Origin: Pantoea sp. BAV 3049
GTDB lineage: Bacteria; Pseudomonadota; Gammaproteobacteria; Enterobacterales; Enterobacteriaceae
Direction of reading: 5' to 3'
Assembly: GCF_009765445.1 (NCBI RefSeq)
Contig: NZ_WHOY01000031.1
Span: 63,620-127,619, forward strand
DNA length: 64,000 bases
Shown piece after piece: positions 19,281 to 28,496 of this stretch (positions are counted from its first letter, which is position 1; each line of letters opens with the position of its first letter). The notes under the pieces are model-generated. The model searched no databases. It saw nothing but the letters and a program-made list of their open reading frames with translations, and was not told where the DNA came from. Position numbers and translations under genes: made by a program.

Positions 19281-20045
19281 ATGAAATTGAATGCCCGCTT
19301 GCAATCTGAACAATCCGCCCACTCTGGCTCTCCGGTGGTGCTGATCCACGGCCTTTTTGGCAGCCTCGATAACCTCGCCGTGCTGGCTCGTGGTTTGAAA
19401 GATGAGCGGCAGATCATTCAAATCGATGTCCGCAATCACGGATTATCTCCCCGTTCGACAGAGATGAATTACACCGCAATGGCGCAGGACGTGCTGGAAA
19501 CGCTGGATGAACTGGGAATCGGTCAGTTTGTCGCAGTCGGCCACTCAATGGGCGGAAAAATTGCTATGACCCTGACCTCGCTGGCTGCCGAACGTATTGA
19601 GCAACTGGTGGTAATCGATATGGCCCCCGTCGCCTACCCTACCCGTCACCACGATGAGATCTTTACAGCGCTGAATGCAGTGAGCGACTCAGGCGTGAAG
19701 GTGCGCAGTGAAGCCGCCGCGATAATGCGCCAGACAATAGACGAAGAGGGAGTGATTCAATTCCTGCTGAAATCTTTTCACGAGGGCGAGTGGCGTTTTA
19801 ACGTGCCGGTGATTATGGCTTGCTATGATCGCCTTATTGGCTGGCAAGCGGTTCCTTTATGGCAGGGTCCGACACTGTTTATTCGCGGAGAACTTTCGCC
19901 GTATCTGGCTGACGAATACCGTGACGACCTGCTGGCGCAATTCCCTCAGGCGCGCGCCCATGTGATTGCCGGAGCGGGACATTGGGTCCACGCGGAGAAA
20001 CCTGATGCGGTTTTGCGCGCAATTCGCCGATTTTTTGCGCTGTAA
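19281..20045 (+). CDS. ybfF: YbfF alpha/beta-hydrolase esterase
   Basis: 254 residues, as in E. coli YbfF. The nucleophile elbow GHSMGG places the catalytic serine at S89; LIHGLFGSLDN holds the oxyanion loop and GAGHWVHAEKPD the catalytic His. E. coli YbfF hydrolyses short acyl esters and acyl-CoA thioesters in vitro; the natural substrate is unknown. It begins the ybfF-ybfE-fldA series on this strand. Confidence 0.94.
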   Translation: MKLNARLQSEQSAHSGSPVVLIHGLFGSLDNLAVLARGLKDERQIIQIDVRNHGLSPRSTEMNYTAMAQDVLETLDELGIGQFVAVGHSMGGKIAMTLTSLAAERIEQLVVIDMAPVAYPTRHHDEIFTALNAVSDSGVKVRSEAAAIMRQTIDEEGVIQFLLKSFHEGEWRFNVPVIMACYDRLIGWQAVPLWQGPTLFIRGELSPYLADEYRDDLLAQFPQARAHVIAGAGHWVHAEKPDAVLRAIRRFFAL

Positions 20046-20193
20046 AAACAATTATTTTCTGTGAAGGCTAAATCATTGTCGCCAGGACTTTCACTGGGGT
20101 ATGATGGCGCGCTAAAATTTTGTCGGCGGTCGATTTTCAGCCGACTTTACGGCCCAATCCATCAGAACTCCAGCCTTTCAGTATCACGATTCT

Positions 20194-20475
20194 ATGGCAA
20201 AAGAAAACACGGACCGCACCACGATCGATCTGTTCGCAGATGAACGTCGTCCGGGACGACCAAAAACCAATCCGCTGACGCGCGATGAGCAGTTGCGTAT
20301 CAACAAACGCAACCAACTCAAGCGTGATAAAGTGCGCGGGCTCAAGCGCGTGGAACTGAAAATGAACAGTGACGCGGTGGATGCCCTGAACCAGCTGGCC
20401 GAGGAGCGCAACATGAGCCGCAGCGAGCTGATTGAAGAAATGGTTCTGGCGCAGCTTGCCAGCCCACAGCGCTGA
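20194..20475 (+). CDS. ybfE: YbfE, ribbon-helix-helix-like protein
   Basis: 93 residues. The N-terminal RRPGRPKTNPLTRDEQLRIN and the C-terminal GLKRVELKMNSDAVDALNQL with the following AEERNMSRSELIEEM resemble a CopG/RHH DNA-binding fold. In E. coli the homologue is LexA-regulated and lies before fldA. I saw no good LexA box upstream here. The function is unknown. Confidence 0.9.
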   Translation: MAKENTDRTTIDLFADERRPGRPKTNPLTRDEQLRINKRNQLKRDKVRGLKRVELKMNSDAVDALNQLAEERNMSRSELIEEMVLAQLASPQR

Positions 20476-20636
20476 ACGGGCCTTTGACAGGCAAAATCTG
20501 CGCGTAATGGCAGAGCACAAAGCGACAAAAGCAGGAGGATTACTCGTTTATCCCCCTGATGCGGTCTGCTATCATTGCCGTTAACACTTTAGGCCAGCCG
20601 TCTCACATTATTAAGTTTCAAGAGGTTATTAAACTC

Positions 20637-21167
20637 ATGGCAATCGTAGGCATTTTCTTTGGCAGCGATACGGGCAATACCGAAAATATTGCAAAAATGA
20701 TCCAGAAGCAGCTCGGTAAAGAGGTTGCTGAAGTTCACGATATCGCGAAAAGCAGCAAAGAAGATCTTGAAGCCTTTGATATTCTGCTGTTGGGTATCCC
20801 AACCTGGTACTACGGCGAAGCGCAGTGCGACTGGGATGACTTCTTCCCGACGCTGGAAGAGATCGACTTTAACGGTAAACTGGTTGCGCTGTTTGGCTGT
20901 GGCGACCAGGAAGATTACGCCGAATACTTTTGTGACGCCATGGGCACCATCCGCGATATCATCGAGCCAAACGGCGCAGTGATTGTGGGCCACTGGCCAA
21001 CCGAAGGCTACCATTTTGAAGCCTCAAAAGGGCTGGCAGACGACACCCATTTCCTCGGTCTGGCTATCGATGAAGATCGGCAACCAGAGCTGACCGCAGA
21101 GCGTACGGAGAAGTGGGTTAAACAGATTTACGACGAGCTGCAGCTCAAAGAGATCCTTGAGGCATAA
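20637..21167 (+). CDS. fldA: Flavodoxin 1
   Basis: 176 residues, the E. coli length, when started at ATG 20637 (AIVGIFFGSDTGNTENIAKM); the frame is open 26 codons further upstream without similarity. It is an FMN electron carrier serving biotin synthase, methionine synthase, IspG/H and others. The phosphate loop SDTGNTEN and the isoalloxazine loops PTWYYGEAQCDW and FGCGDQEDYAEYFCDA are intact. AGAGG lies upstream of the start. It precedes fur, as in E. coli. Confidence 0.97.
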   Translation: MAIVGIFFGSDTGNTENIAKMIQKQLGKEVAEVHDIAKSSKEDLEAFDILLLGIPTWYYGEAQCDWDDFFPTLEEIDFNGKLVALFGCGDQEDYAEYFCDAMGTIRDIIEPNGAVIVGHWPTEGYHFEASKGLADDTHFLGLAIDEDRQPELTAERTEKWVKQIYDELQLKEILEA

Positions 21168-21173
21168 ACACTG

Positions 21174-21212
21174 GCCTGATGTGGGAGTTATCTCACATCA
21201 GGCGTGTGGTTT
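21174..21212 (+). terminator. Probable terminator of fldA
   Basis: A 13-bp stem (GCCTGATGTGGGA pairing with TCTCACATCAGGC, one wobble) starts 7 bp after fldA and is followed by GTGTGG and five T. The T run is slightly displaced, so read-through into fur is possible. Confidence 0.6.
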
Positions 21213-21238
21213 TTCCTATAGAAGTAATAGGCACATTT

Positions 21239-21268
21239 TTGTAACTTTCATCTGCAAAACTGTACAAT
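21239..21268 (+). promoter_or_regulatory. Probable fur promoter
   Basis: TTGTAA (21239-21244) and TACAAT (21263-21268) are 18 bp apart. They sit past the fldA terminator and about 220 bp before fur, giving a leader long enough to contain the small open frame at 21338. Confidence 0.5.
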
Positions 21269-21337
21269 ATCGCCATCGGTCATCTCCTGCTCTCTCAGCG
21301 CCTTTTGCCCTGAAGGCGAAAAAGGAGGCAGAGCGAA

Positions 21338-21481
21338 ATGTTAACCCCGCATGAATGCTCCCGCACCTTTACTGTGGTTTCCATTTCGACGCATCAGTTC
21401 TATACTGGGGTGCTCAGCTTTTGCTCCGACCGATGTTCAGGGCTTTTCAGCCACTTAGTGACTAGCAAAGTAACAGGATAA
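21338..21481 (+). CDS. Candidate leader peptide upstream of fur
   Basis: A 47-codon open frame (starts MLTPHECSRTFTVV, ends LVTSKVTG) preceded by a perfect AAGGAGG Shine-Dalgarno with 10 bases to the ATG. Its stop lies 7 bp before the fur ATG. E. coli has a translated upstream frame, uof, in this position that couples fur translation to RyhB; that this is the same thing is inference from position. Seven or more Ser and three Cys give it an ordinary but not obviously proteinaceous composition. Confidence 0.45.
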   Translation: MLTPHECSRTFTVVSISTHQFYTGVLSFCSDRCSGLFSHLVTSKVTG

Positions 21482-21488
21482 TATCCGC

Positions 21489-21932
21489 ATGACTGACAAT
21501 AACACCGCATTAAAGAAGGCCGGCCTGAAAGTCACGCTTCCCCGACTGAAAATTCTGGAAGTGCTTCAGGAACCTGAGGGCCATCACGTCAGTGCGGAAG
21601 ATTTGTACAAACGCCTGATCGACATGGGCGAAGAGATTGGTCTGGCGACGGTTTACCGCGTTCTGAACCAGTTTGATGACGCAGGGATCGTTACCCGCCA
21701 CAACTTCGAAGGCGGTAAATCCGTTTTTGAACTGACTCAGCAGCATCATCACGATCATCTGATCTGCCTGGACTGCGGCAAAGTGATTGAATTCAGCGAT
21801 GAATCTATCGAAGCCCGCCAGCGTGATATCGCTGAACGTCATGGTATCAAGCTCAGCAACCACAGCCTGTACCTGTATGGTCACTGTGCTGCTGGTGACT
21901 GCCGTGAAGATGACACGCTGCACGACAAGTAA
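21489..21932 (+). CDS. fur: Ferric uptake regulator
   Basis: 147 residues (E. coli 148). Fe(II)-dependent repressor of iron uptake genes. The N-terminal winged helix (LKKAGLKVTLPRLKILEVL) and the C-terminal dimer domain with the metal ligands of QQHHHDHLICLDCGKVIEF are intact, as is the second Cys pair in YGHCAAGDC. The start is fixed by alignment (MTDNNTALKKAGLKVTLPR). Confidence 0.98.
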   Translation: MTDNNTALKKAGLKVTLPRLKILEVLQEPEGHHVSAEDLYKRLIDMGEEIGLATVYRVLNQFDDAGIVTRHNFEGGKSVFELTQQHHHDHLICLDCGKVIEFSDESIEARQRDIAERHGIKLSNHSLYLYGHCAAGDCREDDTLHDK

Positions 21933-21942
21933 TCGGTACTAT

Positions 21943-21977
21943 TAAAAAAAACCGGTGACTCTTCACCGGTTTTTTTA
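21943..21977. terminator. Bidirectional terminator between fur and ctb
   Basis: An 8-bp stem ACCGGTGA/TCACCGGT (21951-21958 and 21963-21970) with a CTCT loop has eight A before it and seven T after it, so it can stop both fur (plus) and ctb (minus). Confidence 0.9.
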
Positions 21978-21998
21978 TTTGTGTCTGACTGTCTCAGC

Positions 21999-24659
21999 CT
22001 ACCCCTTCAGTTTTTCAACCCGGCTAAAACGATTGCCATCGCCACTGCCAGAACGGATCAGAACCTTACCACTGACCGACGGACGGCTGCTGTCCTGATA
22101 ACGCTGCCAGCTTTTCCCGCCATCGACCGAGTAGTCAATCGTCAGACCCGGAAGCGCGATATTGGCTTCAAGTTTGCCGTCAATAATGCGTGCACCCGGT
22201 ACTGGCAGGCGATATTGCACACCAGCCTTGTCCAGCTTGCTCAACTCACGCTGCCCCAGGAGGTTAGCAAACCGCTGCCAGTCTTTCAGCTGCGCCTGGG
22301 TATCAACGTATTTTGTTTCCCCACCGATAAACTCTTTACCCGCCTGGTAATCTTGCTCCCATGCAGCCCGGTGCCAGGCTCGCTCGGCGACCGAAAACAC
22401 TCGTGGGAAGATCATGTATTCCATGTTTTGATCGGTGCGCACCGTCTCACTCCACAGCTGAGCGGATATCCCGTAAGCGCCAGGCCAGGCCTTGTCTGAT
22501 TTGGCGGTGAAGGTTTTGCCATCGCGATCCACCGAGGTTTCGGCATTCTGCGGCAGGTTATCCGGCGAGAAGCTGAACATTTTACGCTCATCGCTAAAAC
22601 GAGTTCCCCAATAGTATCCACGCTCCAGTGGATTCACCTCATACGGGAAGTCCATATAGACGTAGTCCGGGCTGGAGATAATCACCTCATAGCCTTTTTT
22701 CGCCCAGTCATTGGCGGAGTCAAAGCCGCCCCAATAGAGCGTATCCCAGAAGTTAACTGCCACGCGCTCAGTAGCAAACGCTTTAGCATTCTCGGCATCT
22801 TTCAGACCATCCTGCCATGCCTGCATGCGGCCAATACCGTGCTGTTTAACCTGCTGACTGACCTTAAGCGCAAAATAGCTCGGCAGGTGTTCCAGGTCCT
22901 CCACCTTGCCCTCTTTGACCATGGTCTGACAAACCTGCGATTTCGCCCACGGCTTGTCCTCTTTGCTCATGTCGAGCAGGCCAGTCCCCTCAACCGGCTT
23001 GTTGATATCGGAATATCCCGGTCCGAGGCGAATGTTTTTGGCCTCGTCTCCACCAAAGTGCCAGGTTTTAATTGGCTGCCCGGCCTCACGATGCATGGCC
23101 TGAATTTCACTGATAATTTTATCGGTAAAGCGCAGGGAAGACGCAAGGCAAGGGTTCAGATAGCTGGTGCGGTCGTAGAGCTGTACCGAAGTGGTATTTG
23201 AATCATCGCCGGGATCGACCAGGCGATATTCAGAGGCTTTCGCCGTTTTGCCCTCTTTGATCAAGCGGTTGTAACGAGCTTCCATTGAGATGACGGCTGC
23301 GCGGGCGTGGGCCGGCATGTCGATCTCGGGGATCACTTCAATCCCGCGAGCTGCGGCATATTTAACAATCTCGATATAGTCCTGACGGCTGAAATGGCCG
23401 GTGCCGTTGTTGTCGGTTTCTGGTCCTGAGCCCAACTGCGGCAGCAGACAGCGTTGCTCGCTAAGATCGTGGCAACGTTTAGCGCCCACATCCGTCAGCT
23501 CCGGCAGGCCAGGGATCTCAATTCGCCAGGCTTCATCATCGGTGAGATGGAAGTGAAAGACGTTGATTTTCCAGGCACCCAGTTGATCCAGCATGCGCAG
23601 CACCGCCGCTTTGCTGTGGAAGTTACGGGCAACGTCAAGGAATACGCCGCGGTAGGCAAAGCGTGGCGCATCATGTGCGCTGAGGGTGGCGATTTTCGCG
23701 CTGCCATCGGCGGGAAGCAGGGAAAGGATCGACTGCAGGCCATAGAACACGCCGCTCTGATCGTAGCCGACAACTTCAGCTTTCTCTTTGCCGATAACCA
23801 GTTGATAGCCCCCGGAAACAGCCTGCTCTTTGTTCAGCGCTTTGCTGTCAATACGGGTGGAAATTTCATAGCCAGCAGGCTGTACTTTCAGCCCCAACAG
23901 CTGGAAGCGTTGCTTCACCGCCTGCGCTTTATCCGCTGACAGACTGGTAAGATCCAGCTTCACTCCTTTTGACAGATCGGCATCCTCAGACCGGATATCA
24001 ACCTGCATCGGCGTGGGCACAATCTGTCCTCTCAATGCCGAAGAGGGCAATGTAGCCACATCACTGTTCTTGTCAAAGCGACTGCTTGCTACCATCAGCA
24101 CATTTTTATCGTCCGGGATCCGCTTCCACTGCTCGCCGAAAGGTTCGACAAAAGTGGTCAGATCTTCCGAATCAGTACTGGTGATAATTTTTGGCTTCGC
24201 ATCGCCAGAGGTCACATACCAGCGCGGCATCACATCGGTGATAAACAACTGCCAGTACTCATTGATAATCGGGATTTCTACCGTCTCACCAGCGCCGAAC
24301 CCTTTGAACTTCTCCGTAGGTTCCAGCCGGGTTAAATCGCCAACGATATGCACCATGCGAAACTGATCGCTCTCAACCTTCAGCGTTTCATGGACGTTAG
24401 ACATATAAATCGCCCAGTCCTTACTGTCGATTGCCGGGCCTGGATTGGTTAAAGTAATGGTTGCCCGGTTGCAGGAGGCCCAGTCAGCCCCCAGCGCTGC
24501 ACAGTCAACGCCGTGCTGTGCGGCCTGATTATCGGTGACTTTATACTTCACGCCGAACTGGCTAATCTGATCGACAATTTTCTGATTCGCGCTGGCAACG
24601 CCGCTGCTCAATGCTGACATTAACGCTACTGCAACAAGACTGGCTCTGAACTTGTTCAT
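21999..24659 (-). CDS. ctb: Chitobiase, GH20 beta-N-acetylhexosaminidase
   Basis: 886 residues, the size of Serratia chitobiase. A signal peptide (residues 1 to about 24, cut near SANQ) sends it to the periplasm. Domains in order: an N-terminal carbohydrate-binding-like domain, GH20b, the GH20 barrel with the catalytic Asp-Glu pair D538-E539 in HFGGDEAKN, and a C-terminal Ig-like domain. It splits chitobiose and short chitooligomers to GlcNAc. It is the third gene of chiP-chiQ-ctb, an arrangement known in Serratia; GlcNAc would feed NagE and NagBA encoded 4 kb away. Confidence 0.95.
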   Translation of the reverse strand: MNKFRASLVAVALMSALSSGVASANQKIVDQISQFGVKYKVTDNQAAQHGVDCAALGADWASCNRATITLTNPGPAIDSKDWAIYMSNVHETLKVESDQFRMVHIVGDLTRLEPTEKFKGFGAGETVEIPIINEYWQLFITDVMPRWYVTSGDAKPKIITSTDSEDLTTFVEPFGEQWKRIPDDKNVLMVASSRFDKNSDVATLPSSALRGQIVPTPMQVDIRSEDADLSKGVKLDLTSLSADKAQAVKQRFQLLGLKVQPAGYEISTRIDSKALNKEQAVSGGYQLVIGKEKAEVVGYDQSGVFYGLQSILSLLPADGSAKIATLSAHDAPRFAYRGVFLDVARNFHSKAAVLRMLDQLGAWKINVFHFHLTDDEAWRIEIPGLPELTDVGAKRCHDLSEQRCLLPQLGSGPETDNNGTGHFSRQDYIEIVKYAAARGIEVIPEIDMPAHARAAVISMEARYNRLIKEGKTAKASEYRLVDPGDDSNTTSVQLYDRTSYLNPCLASSLRFTDKIISEIQAMHREAGQPIKTWHFGGDEAKNIRLGPGYSDINKPVEGTGLLDMSKEDKPWAKSQVCQTMVKEGKVEDLEHLPSYFALKVSQQVKQHGIGRMQAWQDGLKDAENAKAFATERVAVNFWDTLYWGGFDSANDWAKKGYEVIISSPDYVYMDFPYEVNPLERGYYWGTRFSDERKMFSFSPDNLPQNAETSVDRDGKTFTAKSDKAWPGAYGISAQLWSETVRTDQNMEYMIFPRVFSVAERAWHRAAWEQDYQAGKEFIGGETKYVDTQAQLKDWQRFANLLGQRELSKLDKAGVQYRLPVPGARIIDGKLEANIALPGLTIDYSVDGGKSWQRYQDSSRPSVSGKVLIRSGSGDGNRFSRVEKLKG

Positions 24660-24675
24660 CCGTATTCCTTGTCCG

Positions 24676-24867
24676 TTAGTGTGGAGTTTGTTCGATTTCC
24701 TGCTGAAGTTTGCCGCAACGGGCTTCTATAGCCTCGCCACCGCCCATCTGTTCTGCATCCAGACAGCGCTGATAATCCCGGCTCGGGATGTTTTCCTGCG
24801 GGGCCGTGGTTTTCTGCGCACAGCCGCCAAGCAGCAGCATGGCGATGACCGGTAAAACGTATTTCAT
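24676..24867 (-). CDS. chiQ: ChiQ outer-membrane lipoprotein
   Basis: 63 residues from ATG 24867 ([16 protein letters not shown]); the lipobox LGGC puts the acylated Cys at residue 16. The frame is open 14 codons further upstream but that part overlaps chiP and would spoil the signal peptide. The mature part is short and polar with two more Cys. It lies 25 bp after chiP and 16 bp before ctb. E. coli YbfN/ChiQ is its counterpart; its molecular role is unknown. Confidence 0.88.
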   Translation of the reverse strand: MKYVLPVIAMLLLGGCAQKTTAPQENIPSRDYQRCLDAEQMGGGEAIEARCGKLQQEIEQTPH

Positions 24868-24892
24868 GCGGTTATCCTGTTCCGGCGGAGCC

Positions 24893-26308
24893 TTATTTGC
24901 CCGGCTCAAAAATGGTGAAAGGGGCCATCACAATAAACTTGATGTCTTTCTCATCCTGAAAGACGTTGCCGTAGCCACCGCCCCAGCTTGGGATGTCGGA
25001 GTGATTGTTGTAACGGGTGTAGTGCAACTTGACCAAAGTGCCTTTGACCGGGCCCTGCTGCACGGTGTAGAGCAGATCCAGATTCCACGCGGACTCTCTC
25101 AAACGGCTGCTCTGGTCATAAACCGGATTGGATGAGGGTCTTGCATCCCAGCCATAGGCATAAGAAGTGCCGACCGCCCAGCCGGGAAGCTGCCAGTTTT
25201 TCAGGTCGTACATCACCCCGGCAAACAGGGCTTTCTCGCCGTTAGCGTTGAAGTCCGATCGCGAATCCCACCAGACATCTAACCGGCCGTTGGAGGTGGC
25301 ATAGCCTGGCGTCATTCGCTGCAGGAAGAAGCCCTGATTTCCTTCGGCTTTCACCCATGTGCCTTCCAGACGCATATCGAACGGACCGGCGGTATAACCC
25401 AGTGTGATGGCCTGCAGCCAGGCGAGACCGTCATAAATATCATTGACGTTAGCCGCTCCGCCGCTCTCTTTGTCTTTCGCCCCATAAAACTGCCAGCTGG
25501 TTTTTAAATTATTTCCGGCCACCGAAAAGGCATAAGAGACTTTGCTGAAATACTGATCCATATAGTCAGCAGCCTGACCAAATGCCCCTTCCAGCACGAG
25601 GTTATTTTTAAAATCGTATTTTGCGCCAAAGGAGTGCAGATAATTGATACCGGTTACGCCATCCGCTTTGCGGAAGTTGTACATATTCCGGTACCACGGT
25701 GCCTTATATTCATCTGTCCACATATAGGAAAGTGATAATTCACCAGCATCTGAAAAATCATAAGCTGCCCCGCCCTCCACGCCCCGATAAGTCCCCGGCA
25801 GGAAACTCCAGTGCGGCGCTAATAATGTCTGGCCGGTTGGCTGTAAATAACCACCGCGCAGCCAGTAATTCTGGTGTTTTAGTTTGACTGCGGCTTTATA
25901 AATACTGGCGCCATTTTCATCGCCGGTCCATTTTTCGTCCCAGCGGGTTTTGGCATCGCTGAAACCTATTTCATTGGGCGCTGCCGGGCCTTTGCTGGAA
26001 AGCTCAACTGCGCCAAAAGCAGCCAGGTCCAGACCGATAAAATCTGCCGCATAACCGGATGAAAAATCGAGACTACCGTTAAAAGTGGAGTGATGAAGAT
26101 TTTGCTGATACTGGCCGTATTTATCGCTGGCGGGGTCGAGATCTTTACGTTCACGATGGCGTTGCCAGTAATAAAGTCCGCCGGTCAGAGAAGCATCGTC
26201 AACAAAGCCAGTTGCTGATGCTTGTGGAAAATAAAAAACGCCGCTGAGAGCGGTACAGCAGGCCAGGGCAAGAGTTAACCTCTTTTTTTTAAATAGAGAG
26301 CAAGGCAT
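24893..26308 (-). CDS. chiP: Chitoporin (OprD-type porin)
   Basis: 471 residues, strongly similar to E. coli ChiP/YbfM along its length (for example [20 protein letters not shown] and [12 protein letters not shown]). It is the outer-membrane channel for chitobiose and chitotriose. A signal peptide precedes [14 protein letters not shown] prefer the second ATG (26308): GAAGAGGA is 8 bases ahead of it, while the first ATG (26317) would sit directly on that ribosome-binding site. First gene of chiPQ-ctb. Confidence 0.95.
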   Translation of the reverse strand: MPCSLFKKKRLTLALACCTALSGVFYFPQASATGFVDDASLTGGLYYWQRHRERKDLDPASDKYGQYQQNLHHSTFNGSLDFSSGYAADFIGLDLAAFGAVELSSKGPAAPNEIGFSDAKTRWDEKWTGDENGASIYKAAVKLKHQNYWLRGGYLQPTGQTLLAPHWSFLPGTYRGVEGGAAYDFSDAGELSLSYMWTDEYKAPWYRNMYNFRKADGVTGINYLHSFGAKYDFKNNLVLEGAFGQAADYMDQYFSKVSYAFSVAGNNLKTSWQFYGAKDKESGGAANVNDIYDGLAWLQAITLGYTAGPFDMRLEGTWVKAEGNQGFFLQRMTPGYATSNGRLDVWWDSRSDFNANGEKALFAGVMYDLKNWQLPGWAVGTSYAYGWDARPSSNPVYDQSSRLRESAWNLDLLYTVQQGPVKGTLVKLHYTRYNNHSDIPSWGGGYGNVFQDEKDIKFIVMAPFTIFEPGK

Positions 26309-26317
26309 CAATAACAT

Positions 26318-26328
26318 CCTCTTCCATA
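26318..26328 (-). promoter_or_regulatory. Probable ChiX small-RNA target at the chiP ribosome-binding site
   Basis: The chiP leader reads GGAAGAGGATG, and AAGAGGA is complementary to the UCCUCUU seed of the ChiX sRNA as I recall it. In E. coli and Salmonella ChiX silences chiP at this spot unless chitooligosaccharide-induced chb RNA traps it. ChiX itself is not in the window. Confidence 0.5.
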
Positions 26329-26401
26329 AGAGTAATATTCCGGCTAGTCATCGACACCGGGATTATTATGCATAACTGATCTTCTTTTTTATCTGTTATT
26401 G

Positions 26402-26430
26402 ATGATATTTTTCGCGGCGCGAATTATCAA
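26402..26430 (-). promoter_or_regulatory. chiP promoter with a NagC operator in its spacer
   Basis: On the minus strand TTGATA (26430-26425) and TATCAT (26407-26402) are exactly 17 bp apart. The spacer contains ATTCGCGCCGCGAAAAA, the same ATTCG-N3-CG-type palindrome core as the operator at nagE/nagB, so bound NagC would block RNA polymerase directly. The remaining 26431-26628 is AT-rich with nothing else I recognise. Confidence 0.65.
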
Positions 26431-26627
26431 TTTTTTGTGCATTTCATGCGATGAAAGTATGACCTGCACCACATAACACGCAGTATGTAATGCGTATGTT
26501 GTGAATATCAGGTTCATTTAAGAATGCATATTTCCTGATATATCCAACAATTAACAATAATAGTGACTTTATAAGCTGAGATAATTCACATCTAAAAATA
26601 ACGATGCCGTTTTATTGCAGATTAAGG

Positions 26628-26656
26628 GAAAAAAAAACGCAGCCGGAGGCTGCGTT
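26628..26656 (-). terminator. Terminator of glnS
   Basis: On the minus strand a perfect 9-bp stem AACGCAGCC/GGCTGCGTT with a 3-base loop (26656-26636) runs into eight or nine T, about 20 bp after the glnS stop. Confidence 0.9.
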
Positions 26657-26675
26657 CTGCATGCTCAGCGAAAAA

Positions 26676-28343
26676 TTATTCGCCCGCTTTAGCCCACGTA
26701 TCACGCAGACCAACGGTGCGGTTAAACACCAGCTTGTTCGGCGCGGAGTAACGGCTGTCGGCACAGAAGTAGCCTTCACGCTCGAACTGATACGATTTGG
26801 CTGCTTCAGCCTGCTGCAGGCTGGTCTCTACGAAGCCCTGGCGAATCAGCAGCGACTCCGGGTTGATGGTGGTCAGGAAGTCCTCTGCCGCACCAGGATT
26901 CGGTACGCTAAACAGGCGATCGTACAGGCGGAACTCAGCTGGCAGCGCGTGCCCGGCGGAAACCCAGTGGATCACGCCCTTCACTTTACGGCCGTCAGCC
27001 GGATCTTTGCTCAGCGTGTCCACATCGCAGGTGCAGAACAGGCAGGTGATATTGCCCTCTTCATCCTTAGCCACGCGCTCCGCTTTGATCACGTAGGCAT
27101 TGCGCAGGCGAACTTCTTTACCCAGCACCAGACGCTTGTAGTGCTTATTAGCTTCTTCACGGAAATCAGCACGATCAATATAGATTTCGCGACTGAACGG
27201 CACCTGGCGCGTTCCCATCTCCGGTTTGTTCGGATGGTTCGGCATGGTGATGATCTCTTCGTGACTGGACGGCAGGTTTTCAATCACCAGCTTAACCGGA
27301 TCGAGAACCGCCATCGCACGTGGAGCGTTTTCATTCAGATCGTCACGGATACAGGATTCCAGCGACGCCATCTCCACGATGTTATCCTGCTTGGTCACGC
27401 CGATACGGCGGCAGAACTCGCGGATGGAAGCAGCGGAGTAGCCACGGCGACGCAGGCCGGAAACGGTCAGCATACGTGGGTCATCCCAGCCTTCCACCAC
27501 CTTATCGGCCACCAGCTGAGTCAGCTTACGCTTGGACATCACGGTGTATTCGAGATTCAGGCGCGAGAACTCATACTGACGCGGATGCACAGGAATGGTG
27601 ATGTTATCCAGCACCCAGTCATACAGACGACGGTTATCCTGAAACTCCAGCGTACAGAGTGAATGGGTAATCCCTTCCAGCGCATCGGAAATACAGTGGG
27701 TAAAGTCATACATCGGGTAGATGCACCACTTGTTACCGGTCTGATGATGCTCAGCGAATTTAATACGGTACAGCACCGGATCGCGCATCACGATAAAGCT
27801 GGAGGCCATATCGATTTTGGCGCGCAGACAGGCAGTTCCCTCGGCAAATTCGCCGTGACGCATTTTCTCAAACAGCTCAAGGTTCTCTTCCACGCTGCGA
27901 TCGCGGTATGGGCTGTGTTTGCCAGGAGAGGTCAGCGTGCCGCGGTATTCACGGATTTGTTCCGGCGTCAGCTCATCAACGTAGGCCAGGCCCTTGTTGA
28001 TTAACTCAATGGCGTAGTGGTGCAGCTGATCGAAATAGTCAGAGGAGTAACGAACGTTGCCCGTCCATTCAAAGCCCAGCCACTGCACGTCCTGCTTGAT
28101 CGACTCAACGAATTCCAGGTCTTCTTTCACCGGGTTAGTGTCATCAAAACGCAGGTTGCACTGCCCCTGATAATCTTGCGCAATACCAAAGTTGAGGCAG
28201 ATAGATTTGGCATGACCAATGTGCAGATAACCATTCGGTTCCGGCGGGAAACGGGTATGCACGCTGTCATGCTTACCGGTCGCCAGATCTTCGTCGATGA
28301 TCTGACGAATAAAGTTAGTTGGGCGGGCTTCTGCCTCACTCAT
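26676..28343 (-). CDS. glnS: Glutaminyl-tRNA synthetase
   Basis: 555 residues (E. coli 554). Class I enzyme that charges tRNA-Gln. The HIGH motif is in [15 protein letters not shown] and the KMSKS equivalent in TVMSKRKL; the two C-terminal beta-barrels that read the anticodon follow. Two of its tRNA substrates are encoded at 37240 and 37448. Position next to the nag and chiP loci is as in E. coli. Confidence 0.98.
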   Translation of the reverse strand: MSEAEARPTNFIRQIIDEDLATGKHDSVHTRFPPEPNGYLHIGHAKSICLNFGIAQDYQGQCNLRFDDTNPVKEDLEFVESIKQDVQWLGFEWTGNVRYSSDYFDQLHHYAIELINKGLAYVDELTPEQIREYRGTLTSPGKHSPYRDRSVEENLELFEKMRHGEFAEGTACLRAKIDMASSFIVMRDPVLYRIKFAEHHQTGNKWCIYPMYDFTHCISDALEGITHSLCTLEFQDNRRLYDWVLDNITIPVHPRQYEFSRLNLEYTVMSKRKLTQLVADKVVEGWDDPRMLTVSGLRRRGYSAASIREFCRRIGVTKQDNIVEMASLESCIRDDLNENAPRAMAVLDPVKLVIENLPSSHEEIITMPNHPNKPEMGTRQVPFSREIYIDRADFREEANKHYKRLVLGKEVRLRNAYVIKAERVAKDEEGNITCLFCTCDVDTLSKDPADGRKVKGVIHWVSAGHALPAEFRLYDRLFSVPNPGAAEDFLTTINPESLLIRQGFVETSLQQAEAAKSYQFEREGYFCADSRYSAPNKLVFNRTVGLRDTWAKAGE

Positions 28344-28443
28344 CTTAATTTCCTCAGTAATGCTATATAAATTAGTGCGTGAAATAACGGAGTATGATCC
28401 ACAAAGCCGGGCAGGGAAACAACCGTTTGTTACAGTATTCCAA

Positions 28444-28474
28444 TAAAAAAAGGGCGGGAATTGCTTCCCGCCCT
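28444..28474 (-). terminator. Terminator of nagE
   Basis: A perfect 10-bp stem AGGGCGGGAA/TTCCCGCCCT with a 4-base loop, followed on the minus strand by seven T, 22 bp past the nagE stop. Confidence 0.92.
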
Positions 28475-28496
28475 GTCAGTTTAACGTAACCTGCCG

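Noticed and set aside
20046-20193. LexA box upstream of ybfE
   Set aside because: The E. coli gene is LexA-controlled, but no CTGT-N8-ACAG-like sequence is present here.
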